Origin: Hellea sp039977295
Lineage (GTDB): Bacteria > Pseudomonadota > Alphaproteobacteria > Caulobacterales > Maricaulaceae
Direction of reading: 5' to 3'
NCBI GenBank assembly: GCA_039977295.1
Contig: JBDWDN010000012.1
Location: 620,001-684,000, forward strand
Length of the DNA stretch: 64,000 nucleotides
The translations under genes were made by a program, and so were the position numbers. Positions 54,100 to 62,944 of this stretch are shown piece after piece. Within the stretch, counting starts at the first letter, position 1; each line of letters begins with the position of its first letter. The notes beneath the pieces are model-generated. The model ran no database searches. It worked only from the letters and a program-made list of their open reading frames with translations, and was not told the origin of the DNA.

Positions 54100-54651
54100 C
54101 TAATCACTCTCTTCATAATCACGTTTAGGGCGCCCAAAGAGTTTATCCATATCGGCAATCTCAATAAAGGCGTCGGCTTGGCGGCGAAGTTCATCCGCGA
54201 GCATAGCCGGTTTGGATTTCATCGTTGATACGATAGTCACGCGAACGCCTTGTTTTTGCAGCGCTTCTACGGCAACGCGGAAGTCGCCATCCCCAGAGAA
54301 AAGAACAAGATGATCAATATGCGGCGCAATGGTCAGCATATCGACAATAATTTCAGGATCCATATCCCCCTTAATGCGGCGGCGGCCATCACGGTCTATC
54401 TGTGACTTCGCGGGCTTAGTAACAGCATGCCAGCCATTATATTCCAGCCAATCGATGAGCGGACGAATAGGGGAGTAGTCGTCGTCCTCAACTAAGGCGG
54501 TATAGTAATTGGCCCTGATAAGGCGGCCTTTGCCTTTGAATAAATCCAGTAATTTTCCGTAATCAATATCGAAATCCAAAGTTTTAGCGGTGGAATAGAG
54601 GTTTGACCCGTCAATAAATAAGGCTATGCGTTCATCGGGATAGAAAGCCAT
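54100..54651 (-). CDS. NYN-domain protein (LabA/DUF88 type, PIN-like nuclease fold)
   Basis: A 183-residue protein with the NYN fold of the PIN-like superfamily. The probable metal-binding acids are Asp14 in ALFIDGSNLY, Asp96/Asp98 and Asp104 in KGDMDPEIIVDML, and Asp121/Asp123 in LFSGDGDFRVAVEAL. Such proteins are thought to be RNases; the substrate in alphaproteobacteria is unknown. Its ribosome binding site (AGAGGA, 8 nt upstream) lies inside the left arm of a 22-bp inverted repeat. It is conserved near folK and rpoZ in related bacteria as far as I recall. Confidence 0.9.
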   Translation of the reverse strand: MAFYPDERIALFIDGSNLYSTAKTLDFDIDYGKLLDLFKGKGRLIRANYYTALVEDDDYSPIRPLIDWLEYNGWHAVTKPAKSQIDRDGRRRIKGDMDPEIIVDMLTIAPHIDHLVLFSGDGDFRVAVEALQKQGVRVTIVSTMKSKPAMLADELRRQADAFIEIADMDKLFGRPKRDYEESD

Positions 54652-54652
54652 C

Positions 54653-54919
54653 AGGTCTGTCCTCTAATTTAGAAATTTATCATGACGGAGACGATTTTGC
54701 CCCGCGGTTAGGAGAAAAGCGCAAGGAACTGCTTGCAATTTTGAGCATTTTCGACGACAGGGCGGGGCAAAAGCGTCCCGCCCCAAAGGGGTATGTCCAA
54801 ATTTATCCATTTCGTCGTCTAAGAGCCTTACCTTGCGGACGCAAGCTTTCGTCTCTTTTCCTAGAACTAAATAAATTTGTCGCATATCTTGATGAAATTC
54901 TAAATTAGAGGACAGACCT
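54653..54919. repeat. 267-nt element bounded by a perfect 22-bp inverted repeat
   Basis: Positions 54653-54674 and 54898-54919 are exact reverse complements over 22 bp. Inside are further dyads: GGGCGGG (54760-54766) with CCCGCCC (54777-54783) around a 10-nt loop, flanked by GACGAC/GTCGTC, and partly pairing purine-rich and pyrimidine-rich stretches. The element fills almost the whole gap between the divergent NYN and folK genes. No target-site duplication is obvious. It could be a MITE-like element, a structured RNA, or an inverted duplication of the NYN leader, since each arm reads GAGGA outward. Confidence 0.85.
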
Positions 54920-54949
54920 TGGGCTCAAAGGTTTGAATAGTTGTAAAAT

Positions 54950-55450
54950 ATGAAGCCTATCTATATTGCCTTTGGCGCCAACCTGTCCAATCCTAAAAAA
55001 ACCTTTCAAGAGGCTATCCAATCGCTTGAGGGCCGAGGCGTTGACATCGTCAAGATGTCGGGCCTTTGGCAAAGCCCCGCATGGCCACCCGGCAGTGATC
55101 AACCTGACTACATAAATGCTTGCGCAGAGGTTAGCATTGATGGCGAGGCGAGGGCGCTGCTCAATATCCTCCACGAGGTCGAGGCCGAGTTCGGCCGTGA
55201 GCGAAAAGTCCTAAATGCAGCAAGGCCATTAGATTTGGACTTGCTCGACTTTAGAGGGCAGGTGGTTGAGGATGAAGGCGGAATGATAATTCCACACCCT
55301 AGAATGCTCACCAGAGGCTTTGTGCTGTTTCCATTGGCCGAAATTGCGCCGGACTGGCGAGGTCCTGTCGAGAAGGTTTTCATTCAAGATCATATAGCCC
55401 GCCTGCCCTTGGGAGATGTCGAGGGTTTGTCTTGGCTAGGACGAGCTTGA
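54950..55450 (+). CDS. folK: 2-amino-4-hydroxy-6-hydroxymethyldihydropteridine pyrophosphokinase FolK
   Basis: A 166-residue folate-pathway kinase. The N-terminus reads YIAFGANLSNPKKTF, the metal-binding acidic motif is RPLDLDLLDF, and the closing motif is IPHPRMLTRGFVLFPLAEIAP. It transfers pyrophosphate from ATP to hydroxymethyldihydropterin. The W-x-PAW stretch (LWQSPAWPPG) is the flexible loop. It starts 30 nt after the 22-bp repeat arm and diverges from the NYN gene. Confidence 0.95.
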   Translation: MKPIYIAFGANLSNPKKTFQEAIQSLEGRGVDIVKMSGLWQSPAWPPGSDQPDYINACAEVSIDGEARALLNILHEVEAEFGRERKVLNAARPLDLDLLDFRGQVVEDEGGMIIPHPRMLTRGFVLFPLAEIAPDWRGPVEKVFIQDHIARLPLGDVEGLSWLGRA

Positions 55451-55484
55451 GTTAATTCGCCTCATAGTCACGCTGTGCAAATAA

Positions 55485-55940
55485 ATGTATTATACGGCTA
55501 TGCCCACGCTCATCTTAAAACTAGGTCTCTATTTCATTGGCATAGCGGGGGTGATTATTGGCAGTATGTTCATCATCTTAGGTGTTGATTCAACAGCCAA
55601 GATATTTCGCTCCATCCTGTCGGTTGTTTATATGACGCCCGCGTTGACTGGGCTTGAAAATGTAAATGCCGAGAGTGAACTGCGTTTCTATTCAGTGTTC
55701 TGGATTGCTTATGGCGCAATACTTATCCAAACAGCCCGTGATTTAAAGACCCACATCTCGCGTGTTCCTTTATTATTAGGATTGTTCTTTGCTGGCGGAT
55801 TAGCGCGGTTGGCGGCCTATTTCACGTCGGGCGTTCCGCACACGCTTTTTGTCGTGTTGATGATTGTTGAATTGGTTTTACCTGTCATTTTAGCCATATT
55901 CTGGGCGGGCTCTAAAAAGAAATTCACATCTGTAGATTAG
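55485..55940 (+). CDS. DUF4345-like membrane protein
   Basis: A 151-residue protein with four hydrophobic segments (about 9-32, 68-84, 94-113, 120-143). The loop NVNAESELRFYSVFWIAYGA is like that of the DUF4345 family. No function is assigned to that family. Two in-frame starts exist, ATG at 55485 and ATG at 55500, neither with a clear ribosome binding site; the second gives 146 residues. It lies between folK and rpoZ on the same strand. Confidence 0.72.
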   Translation: MYYTAMPTLILKLGLYFIGIAGVIIGSMFIILGVDSTAKIFRSILSVVYMTPALTGLENVNAESELRFYSVFWIAYGAILIQTARDLKTHISRVPLLLGLFFAGGLARLAAYFTSGVPHTLFVVLMIVELVLPVILAIFWAGSKKKFTSVD

Positions 55941-56032
55941 AGCAAACCTTGCTTGCATCCCGCGCTCAACTTGCCTATATAGCTCTCTGATTCAGGGTGC
56001 TGTTAGCACCCCTTTTATATTTGGAGTGCCCT

Positions 56033-56407
56033 ATGGCCCGCGTTACCGTTGAAGATTGCGTTGAAAAAGTCCCAAATCGGTTTGATTTAGTTCTTCTCGC
56101 TGCTCATCGTTCCCGTAATATCTCTGCTGGTGCAGCGCTCACGATTGATCGTGATAATGATAAAACGCCCGTTGTTTCCTTGCGTGAACTCGCTGATGAA
56201 ACACTCAACATGGAAGATCTCCGTGAGAGCCTCGTGTCTAACCTACAGCGCGTTATTACTGATGATGACATGCCAGATGTTGAAGAAGACGCGCCGGTCT
56301 TGGCACTTGAGCACGGTGAATCCGCGCCGCAAGCTGAAATGGACGAAAACGAATTGCTTCGCGCCCTTCAAAGTGATCGCGACAACGACAATTCTAGTCG
56401 TTTCTAG
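56033..56407 (+). CDS. rpoZ: RNA polymerase omega subunit RpoZ
   Basis: A 124-residue omega subunit of alphaproteobacterial length. The core motif ARVTVEDCVEKVPNRFDLVLLAAHR is quoted here in part (PNRFDLVLLAAHRSR), followed by PVVSLRELAD and an acidic C-terminal tail. Omega helps assemble the beta prime subunit and forms part of the ppGpp site. The ATG at 56033 has GGAG 8 nt upstream; the longer frame is not conserved. The rsh gene follows after a strong terminator, so the two are probably transcribed separately. Confidence 0.96.
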   Translation: MARVTVEDCVEKVPNRFDLVLLAAHRSRNISAGAALTIDRDNDKTPVVSLRELADETLNMEDLRESLVSNLQRVITDDDMPDVEEDAPVLALEHGESAPQAEMDENELLRALQSDRDNDNSSRF

Positions 56408-56430
56408 GTCCAAGCTGATATATTTATTCA

Positions 56431-56458
56431 AAAGGCCGCTTTTATAGCGGCCTTTTTT
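56431..56458 (+). terminator. strong intrinsic terminator after rpoZ
   Basis: A 10-bp perfect stem AAAGGCCGCT/AGCGGCCTTT with loop TTTAT is followed by an uninterrupted T-run (56453-56458). It is 24 nt past the rpoZ stop and 36 nt before the rsh start. It is the clearest plus-strand terminator in the window. Confidence 0.95.
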
Positions 56459-56493
56459 GTAGCCGAAACGGATTAAGGCCGTATATTGGAGGC

Positions 56494-58740
56494 GTGAACA
56501 AACCTGCTGATATCAAAACGCCCTTGCCGCGTAAGGGACAAACTTATCTTCGCCAATATGAATTGGTCGATTTGGTTCGTGCCTATGATCCGTCAGTTGA
56601 TGAGGCGCTTCTCAATAAGGCTTACATTTTTTCTATCAAAGCGCATGGCGAGCAGATGCGCCATTCGGGCGATCCATATTATGCTCACCCGATTGAAGTC
56701 GCGGGTATCCTGGCGGGGCTTCATTTGGATGTCGCGAGCATTTGCACCGCGCTTTTACATGACGTTCTTGAAGATACCGATGTTACCTTTGATGAGTTGG
56801 CCGAAGAGTTCACTCTTGAAATTGCCGAGCTCGTCCGCGGCGTCACAAAATTAGGGGAGGTCGAGCTCTCCGCAAATGCAACGCGCGAGACAGCTCAGGC
56901 TGAGAACTTCCAAAAATTTGTGCTCGCCATGAGTAAAGACGTTCGCGTGCTGCTGGTTAAAATGTGTGACCGCTTGCACAATATGCGCACGCTTCAATAT
57001 CATCCAAAAGCCGCCTCGCGTGAGCGTATTGCGCGAGAGACAATGGAAATCTACGCGCCGCTCGCCCGGCGAGTGGGCGTTGATCGTATCTGTTCCGAAC
57101 TTGAGGATCTATCCTTTCGCCATCTTAATCCTTCAGCCTTTGAAAGCATTACTAAGCGGCTCGAGACGTGGCGCTCTGATCAGAAAGTCGCGATTTCAGA
57201 TATGTCTATTGGCCTGCGAGAATTGATGCAGGAGCATAAAGTCCAAGCGCGAATCTATGGCCGCGAAAAACGGGCCTTTGCGATTTGGCGAAAACTTCAA
57301 CGGCAAGGGATCAGCTTTGACGATGTAGCTGATATATTTGCCTTCCGTATCATCTTGGAAACGCCCGCTGATTGCTATCACGCATTGGGACTTTTTCATC
57401 AGCACTATCGCTGTGTGCCAGCACGTTTTCGCGATTTCATATCTGTGCCAAAGCCAAATGGGTATCAGTCACTGCAAACAACAATTCTGTCCCCTGATAA
57501 TCGCCGGGTGGAACTGCAAATTCGAACTGAGCGTATGGAAGATGTTGCGGAGCGCGGTGTGGCGGCGCATTGGGCCTATAAAAACAATAGCTACGCCTAT
57601 GACCCTGAAAGCGCCATGAAGAGCGGCGGGGACCCGCTGCGCCGTATCAGGCCGCTTGTCGAGATGATGGAACAGAGCGGGGACGCCGATGAATTCCTTG
57701 AACATGCCAAACTTGAAATGTTCACCGATCAGGTCTTTACATTTACGCCTAAGGGGGATCTCATTGCGCTTCCGCGTGGGGCCACGCCATTAGACTTTGC
57801 CTACGCCGTTCATACAAAGGTAGGCGACACCTGTATTGGCGCTGTCATTAATGGCCGTGAAGTTCCTCTGCGGCGGCGGTTGAATAATGGCGACGTTGTC
57901 AAAATCATTCGCGGTGGCCAGCCAGAGGCGCAGCCCGATTGGGAAAATATGGTTGCAACAGGGAAGGCCCGGTCGGCTCTACGCCGCTTAACCCGCACAG
58001 GTGAGGCAGATGAATTTAAACGTATTGGGCAAATGCTGGCTGACCATGCTTTTGCACGTGAAGATAAAGACTTTAGTGAAAGCGCTTTGATAGACGCGCT
58101 GAAACGTTTAAATTTTGAAACCGTGGATCCGCTATATGAAGCGCTAGGACGCGGGAAACTCTCTATTCAAAATTTCATGAATGCTGTTTTCCCTGGCCGC
58201 GAAAGCACTAAAACGCTGGATGAATTTGTTAATCGCGACATCATCGATGATAATACTGCGCGGCTATACGTCAAAGGCGAGGGGCTGCGCGCAGGCGTGT
58301 CAATGCATTTATCCGATTGCTGCTCACCCATTCCTGGTGACCGTATTGTTGGGTATCAATCTGAAGGCCGCGGCGTAGATATACATGCAATAGATTGCGA
58401 AGTTTTAGCAGCGTTTGAAGATCAACAAGACCGATGGCTTGATCTAGGTTGGCGCCGTGCGGCCTCTCAAACCGCTTCAACGGGGCGTATTACGACAACC
58501 GTAGAGCATGTCCCGGGCGCTTTGGCAGATGTTACGAAAATTGTCGGTGAGGCTGGCGGTAATCTAACCAATATTAAGACATTAAAGCGCAGCCCATCTT
58601 TCTTTGATATGGTCATAGATATTGAAGTGACGGATAATCGCCATCTCATACAAATTGTTGCGGCATTGCGCGCGAGCGCCTATGTGGTGTCCGCGAAACG
58701 GACCCGTGCTGAGTCCCCGAATGATAACTGGGTGAAATAA
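56494..58740 (+). CDS. rsh: bifunctional (p)ppGpp synthetase/hydrolase (Rsh/SpoT)
   Basis: A 748-residue stringent-response enzyme. The hydrolase HD domain has YYAHPIEVAGIL and LLHDVLEDTDV (His-Asp pair) intact; the synthetase domain has YGREKRAFAIWRKL and PKPNGYQSLQTTI. TGS (VFTFTPKGDLIALPRGATPL) and C-terminal ACT domains follow. With both active sites complete it should make and degrade ppGpp, as the single Rsh does in most alphaproteobacteria. The start is GTG at 56494 with TTGGAGGC just upstream. pyrE overlaps its stop by 1 nt. Confidence 0.96.
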   Translation: MNKPADIKTPLPRKGQTYLRQYELVDLVRAYDPSVDEALLNKAYIFSIKAHGEQMRHSGDPYYAHPIEVAGILAGLHLDVASICTALLHDVLEDTDVTFDELAEEFTLEIAELVRGVTKLGEVELSANATRETAQAENFQKFVLAMSKDVRVLLVKMCDRLHNMRTLQYHPKAASRERIARETMEIYAPLARRVGVDRICSELEDLSFRHLNPSAFESITKRLETWRSDQKVAISDMSIGLRELMQEHKVQARIYGREKRAFAIWRKLQRQGISFDDVADIFAFRIILETPADCYHALGLFHQHYRCVPARFRDFISVPKPNGYQSLQTTILSPDNRRVELQIRTERMEDVAERGVAAHWAYKNNSYAYDPESAMKSGGDPLRRIRPLVEMMEQSGDADEFLEHAKLEMFTDQVFTFTPKGDLIALPRGATPLDFAYAVHTKVGDTCIGAVINGREVPLRRRLNNGDVVKIIRGGQPEAQPDWENMVATGKARSALRRLTRTGEADEFKRIGQMLADHAFAREDKDFSESALIDALKRLNFETVDPLYEALGRGKLSIQNFMNAVFPGRESTKTLDEFVNRDIIDDNTARLYVKGEGLRAGVSMHLSDCCSPIPGDRIVGYQSEGRGVDIHAIDCEVLAAFEDQQDRWLDLGWRRAASQTASTGRITTTVEHVPGALADVTKIVGEAGGNLTNIKTLKRSPSFFDMVIDIEVTDNRHLIQIVAALRASAYVVSAKRTRAESPNDNWVK

Positions 58741-59327
58741 TGAATACTGATGATGTTTTAGATGTTTTTCGCGAAGCAGGCGCCTTGCTGGAGGGGCATT
58801 TCATTTTATCCTCGGGTCGCCGTAGCTCTGTCTTTCTACAAAAGGCTCTGATTTTCAAAAACCCCGTTTTAACTTCAAAACTTTGCAAGGCCTTAGCTGA
58901 AAAAGTTAAAGCTACCCTTGATGGGCAGCCTGACATCATTGTTGCGCCCGCTATGGGCGGTGTTATCCCGGGGTATGAGACCGCGCGTCATATGTCGCTC
59001 GAATCTCTTTTTGTGGAACGTGAAGACGGTGAATTTTGTCTTCGCAGAGGATTTACACTAAAGCCAGGGCAAAAGGTTTTGATGGTTGAGGATATCGTTA
59101 CCACCGGCTTGTCATCACGCGAATGTATTGCTGCGATGAATAAAACGGGGGCTACGGTCATCGCTGGTGCCTGTATCTTTGACCGCTCTAACGGCGCGGC
59201 TGATATTGGTGTGCCTTTGGTCAGTTTGGCGTCGCGTAAGTTTCCTGATTACGATCCTGATGATTTACCTGATACGTTAAAGGACATCCCTGCGATTAAA
59301 CCTGGCAGCCGAGGCCTCAAACAATGA
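58740..59327 (+). CDS. pyrE: orotate phosphoribosyltransferase PyrE
   Basis: A 195-residue enzyme. The N-terminal EGHFILSSGRRS binds orotate and the PRPP loop is KVLMVEDIVTTGLSSRE. It makes OMP from orotate and PRPP in pyrimidine synthesis. Length fits the shorter alphaproteobacterial form. Its ATG overlaps the rsh stop (TAATG), and pdxJ follows after 13 nt. Confidence 0.96.
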   Translation: MNTDDVLDVFREAGALLEGHFILSSGRRSSVFLQKALIFKNPVLTSKLCKALAEKVKATLDGQPDIIVAPAMGGVIPGYETARHMSLESLFVEREDGEFCLRRGFTLKPGQKVLMVEDIVTTGLSSRECIAAMNKTGATVIAGACIFDRSNGAADIGVPLVSLASRKFPDYDPDDLPDTLKDIPAIKPGSRGLKQ

Positions 59328-59340
59328 GAGGTCTCAAATA

Positions 59341-60099
59341 ATGCAAAAGCCATTACCTCGGCTTGGGGTAAATATTGATCACATCGCCACTGTGCGAAAT
59401 GCAAGAGGCGGAGAGCATCCAGACCCTGTGGCGGGCGCTTGGGCTGCCATTCAAGCGGGGGCAGACGGCATAACGGCGCATTTACGCGAAGATCGCCGCC
59501 ATATGCGCGATGACGATATGGAACGTTTGCAATTACTCTGCGAGAGCGAGAATATTCCGCTAAACATGGAAATGGCGGCAACAGACGAGATGCGCGATAT
59601 TGGGTTAAAGCTGAAACCCAAAGCTATTTGTATCGTGCCAGAACGCCGCGAAGAACGCACCACTGAAGGCGGGCTCGATGTTGCGGGGCAACATAACCGT
59701 CTTGTGCCCATTATCGCGGCGCTAGACGAAAATGGCTCTCGCGTGTCTTTATTTATCGAAGCTGTAACCCACCAGATAGAAGCGGCCGCTCGCACAGCGG
59801 CTAAGGTTGTTGAGTTCCATACAGGGGCTTATGCCCACGCGCTTGATGACGGCGATCAAGAAAAAGCCGATGAAATCCTTACAGCCCTCCAAGACGGAGC
59901 TAGTTTGGCTAAGTCCTTAGGCCTTGAAGTTCACTTTGGTCACGGCCTGACATTTGACAATGTGGGCCCGATTGCGGCTATCCCCGAGGGGATGGAGCTT
60001 AACATCGGGCATTTCATCATTGGGGAAGCAATTTTTATAGGCCTTGAGCCGGCCATAAAAGAGATGCACAGGCTCGCAACACGCGCTAGGTATGGATAA
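59341..60099 (+). CDS. pdxJ: pyridoxine 5'-phosphate synthase PdxJ
   Basis: A 252-residue TIM-barrel enzyme with the PdxJ N-terminus LGVNIDHIATVRNARGG, the active-site HLREDRRHMRDDD and NMEMAATDEM, and the C-terminal HFGHGLTFDNV and ELNIGHFIIGEAIF. It closes the pyridoxine ring from deoxyxylulose phosphate and 3-amino-2-oxopropyl phosphate. It overlaps acpS by 1 nt (TAATG), the widespread pdxJ-acpS pair. Confidence 0.97.
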   Translation: MQKPLPRLGVNIDHIATVRNARGGEHPDPVAGAWAAIQAGADGITAHLREDRRHMRDDDMERLQLLCESENIPLNMEMAATDEMRDIGLKLKPKAICIVPERREERTTEGGLDVAGQHNRLVPIIAALDENGSRVSLFIEAVTHQIEAAARTAAKVVEFHTGAYAHALDDGDQEKADEILTALQDGASLAKSLGLEVHFGHGLTFDNVGPIAAIPEGMELNIGHFIIGEAIFIGLEPAIKEMHRLATRARYG

Positions 60100-60497
60100 T
60101 GATTATTGGAATAGGCACAGATATTTGCGACATTAGCCGCATTGAAAAATCCATCGATAAATTCGGGCAGCGATTTATCGATAAAACATTCACTGCTCAC
60201 GAGCAGGACTATTGCGAGAGCAAGTCTGGTAGAGCCTCCTACTATGCGAAACGTTTTGCGGCCAAAGAAGCTGTGGCTAAGGCGCTGGCGACATCATCTT
60301 CAGGCGCTTTGTCATGGCTGGACGTTGAAGTTCATAATGACCCGTCTGGACGCCCTAAAGCCATTTTGTACCGCGGCGCTCTGGAACGGTTAAACGCCAA
60401 AACACCAGACGGCGCCACGGCGCATGTCCATCTTAGCCTTTCTGATGATTACCCCAATGCTGTGGCCTATGCCATGATCGAAGCCCGCGAAGATTAA
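60099..60497 (+). CDS. acpS: holo-[acyl-carrier-protein] synthase AcpS
   Basis: A 132-residue phosphopantetheinyl transferase. The metal-binding residues are Asp8 in IGTDICDISRIE and Glu57 in KRFAAKEAVAKAL. It attaches 4'-phosphopantetheine from CoA to ACP, needed for fatty-acid synthesis. It is coupled to pdxJ and followed by lepB after 4 nt. Confidence 0.96.
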   Translation: MIIGIGTDICDISRIEKSIDKFGQRFIDKTFTAHEQDYCESKSGRASYYAKRFAAKEAVAKALATSSSGALSWLDVEVHNDPSGRPKAILYRGALERLNAKTPDGATAHVHLSLSDDYPNAVAYAMIEARED

Positions 60498-60501
60498 GCG
60501 C

Positions 60502-61254
60502 GTGGCTAAGGCAAAAAAACCTGGCAATCCTATCATGGAGACCATCAGCACAGTGGCTTGGGCACTGGGCATCGCGATTGTCTTGCGCACATTTCTTTTC
60601 CAACCTTTTCACATTCCCTCTGGCTCAATGCTTCCGGGTTTGATGAAGGGTGATTATATCATCACAACAAAATATTCTTTGGGTTACGGGGAATACGCGG
60701 CCGCGCCCCTGCCATTTCCTGTTAAAAAAGGACGTCTATTTGAACGCGCGCCAGAACGCGGCGATGTGATCGTCTTTCGTCCAGAAGGCGATAATAAGAA
60801 CTTTATCAAGCGGTTAGTGGGCCTACCTGGTGATCAGATGCAAGTCCAAAAGGGACAGCTTTTCATCAACGGCAAGCGCATTTCCTCTGAGATTGTCGGA
60901 GAAGAAACTTACGTCAACCAATTTGGCAATGACGCAATTGCCGAGGCCTGGCGTGAAACTTTCGAAAATGGCGAAGGTCATATCGTTTATGACGCTCAAA
61001 AGAATAGCCAACTTGATAACACGTCGGTCTTTACGGTCCCGTCGGGCCATTATTTTATGATGGGTGACAATCGGGACAATTCATTTGATAGCCGCGTATC
61101 TGTTATCAAAGGCGGGGCAGGATTTGTGCCGACGGAAAACCTTATGGGCAAAGCCGAATTTGTGCTCCTTTCTGTTGATAATGATTTCGTTTTGTTCAAG
61201 CCTTGGACTTGGGGCAATATGCGCGGTGATCGTTTCTTTAAGGGCATCAAGTGA
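60502..61254 (+). CDS. lepB: signal peptidase I LepB
   Basis: A 250-residue inner-membrane protease with one N-terminal membrane helix (about 17-35). Catalytic Ser42 is in HIPSGSMLPGL and general-base Lys103 in FIKRLVGLPGD. Box E reads HYFMMGDNRDNSFDSR. It cleaves Sec and Tat signal peptides on the periplasmic side. The GTG at 60502 is the start; its own stop overlaps the rnc start by 4 nt. Confidence 0.96.
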   Translation: MAKAKKPGNPIMETISTVAWALGIAIVLRTFLFQPFHIPSGSMLPGLMKGDYIITTKYSLGYGEYAAAPLPFPVKKGRLFERAPERGDVIVFRPEGDNKNFIKRLVGLPGDQMQVQKGQLFINGKRISSEIVGEETYVNQFGNDAIAEAWRETFENGEGHIVYDAQKNSQLDNTSVFTVPSGHYFMMGDNRDNSFDSRVSVIKGGAGFVPTENLMGKAEFVLLSVDNDFVLFKPWTWGNMRGDRFFKGIK

Positions 61255-61940
61255 AGCCAGAATATCGCAGATTAGATGTGCTTGAGAAAAGCATAGGCTA
61301 TGTGTTTACCGATAAAGACCTTGCGCTAAGAGCTCTTACCCATAGCTCTTATGGTGATGGACGCCGTAAGACCCCTGATTATGAACGGCTTGAATTTCTC
61401 GGGGACCGAGTCTTAGGACTTATGACGGCCGAAACGCTCTTCTTCCTCAGCACCGAAAAAGAGGGCGCATTAGCGCGGCGGCTTAATGCTTTGGTGCGCA
61501 AAGAAACCTGCGCCCGTATCGCGCGGCGATTGGGAATTGGTGAGGCGTTGCTGATTTCCCCTTCAGAAGACAAACAAGGCGGCCGGGAAAAGACATCAAT
61601 ACTCGGCGATGCTTGTGAATCCATTCTAGGCGCGGTTTATATTGATGGCGGTTTCGAGGCCGCGAAAGCCTTCTTCACAGCCCACTGGAAAGAAGAGGTC
61701 ATCGCCGTCACGAATAAGTCTATGAAAGACCCCAAAACAGCTCTTCAAGAAAAGGCCTCTGTTGCCAATAAGACTTTACCTCTCTACACGATCCTCGAAC
61801 GCTCAGGCCCTGATCATAAACCGCTCTTCGTCATTGAGGTAGAGGTCGAAGGCATAGGCAAGGCTAAAGGCACCGGAAAATCGAAAAAAGACGCGGAACG
61901 TTACGCGGCAATTCACCTCTTAGAAGATTGGCCCATATGA
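61251..61940 (+). CDS. rnc: ribonuclease III
   Basis: A 229-residue double-strand RNase. The signature YERLEFLGDRVLGL holds catalytic acids Glu48 and Asp52, with the second acidic cluster in GDACESILGAVYIDGG. A C-terminal dsRNA-binding domain (about 158-226) ends in GKSKKDAERYAAIHLL. It processes rRNA precursors and structured messages. It starts with GTG at 61251 and overlaps era by 4 nt (ATGA). Confidence 0.97.
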   Translation: MKPEYRRLDVLEKSIGYVFTDKDLALRALTHSSYGDGRRKTPDYERLEFLGDRVLGLMTAETLFFLSTEKEGALARRLNALVRKETCARIARRLGIGEALLISPSEDKQGGREKTSILGDACESILGAVYIDGGFEAAKAFFTAHWKEEVIAVTNKSMKDPKTALQEKASVANKTLPLYTILERSGPDHKPLFVIEVEVEGIGKAKGTGKSKKDAERYAAIHLLEDWPI

Positions 61941-62944
61941 GCCCTCAGGAAAAAATGAACCCAGATAACGATACGAGCCTTCCGCCCAAGACGCGGGCAG
62001 GTTTTGCAGCTGTCATTGGCGCGCCCAATGCTGGCAAATCAACCCTGACCAATGCCTTAGTCGGCGAGAAGGTGTCCATCGTAACTCATAAAGTGCAAAC
62101 GACTCGCTTTCAGGTGCGCGGCATTGCGATGCTGCCCCTTGAGAACGGAACTGAAGCGCAAGTCGTGCTTGTCGATACGCCGGGCATATTCTCTCCCAAG
62201 GAAACAGATCGCCTCGCAAAATCTATGGTTCATGCGGCTTGGACGGGCGTGAACGAATCCGAAGCCATTGTGCATGTTGTTGACGCCCCGGCCCACCACC
62301 GCCAAAAAGGTGGGGAGGGCACAGCTCAAGACCGTCTATCGGTTGATGATACGCAGCGCGTTTGCGCCGGGCTTAAAAAGCGTGAACGCGGCAAGGTTTA
62401 TCTCGCGCTCAACAAAATAGACGAGATCCCGCATGACTTACTTCTGGCGCAAATCGCGGAATTTGGAGCGCTCGGTATTTATGAAGAGATATTTGTAATC
62501 TCGGCCCTTAATATGGACGGCGTGGATAAGCTTGCGGCGACGCTTGCTGAGGCTATGCCCGAGAGCCCCTATCTTTATCCTTCTGACCAAGCGGCAGACA
62601 TTCCTTCGCGATTAATGGCGGCTGAGATCACACGCGAGAAAATCTTTCTGCGTCTGCACGATGAATTGCCTTATGCCTCCACTGTTGAGACTGAAAAATG
62701 GAAACGGCAAAAGAACGGCGACATCCGCATTGACCAAGTCATCTATGTTCGCCGAGATAGCCAAAAGCCTATCGTCTTAGGCAAGGGCGGAAAGACGATT
62801 AAAGATATCGGCGCTGCCGCGCGCCGTGATATGCAAGATTGGCTAGGCTGCAAAGTGCATCTGTTCCTCTTCGTCAAAGTCCGAGATAATTGGCAAAATG
62901 ACAAAGCCCGCTACGCCGAAAGCGGACTCGAATTTGACGTCTGA
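61937..62944 (+). CDS. era: GTPase Era
   Basis: A GTPase of about 335 residues with G1 GAPNAGKSTL, G3 DTPGIFSP and G4 NKID, then a KH domain (IVLGKGGKTIKDIG) that binds the 3' end of 16S rRNA. It helps mature the 30S subunit. The ATG at 61937 overlaps the rnc stop; the frame could also open at a TTG at 61928. Compared with E. coli Era (301) it has an N-terminal extension and an insert after VDAPAHHRQK. recO overlaps its stop by 1 nt. Confidence 0.96.
   Translation: MSPQEKMNPDNDTSLPPKTRAGFAAVIGAPNAGKSTLTNALVGEKVSIVTHKVQTTRFQVRGIAMLPLENGTEAQVVLVDTPGIFSPKETDRLAKSMVHAAWTGVNESEAIVHVVDAPAHHRQKGGEGTAQDRLSVDDTQRVCAGLKKRERGKVYLALNKIDEIPHDLLLAQIAEFGALGIYEEIFVISALNMDGVDKLAATLAEAMPESPYLYPSDQAADIPSRLMAAEITREKIFLRLHDELPYASTVETEKWKRQKNGDIRIDQVIYVRRDSQKPIVLGKGGKTIKDIGAAARRDMQDWLGCKVHLFLFVKVRDNWQNDKARYAESGLEFDV

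Noticed and set aside
54664..54885. 73-codon minus-strand frame inside the 22-bp inverted-repeat element
   Set aside because: It lies wholly within the palindromic element, has no family resemblance, and its codons follow the dyads; the stretch is better explained as a repeat or RNA.
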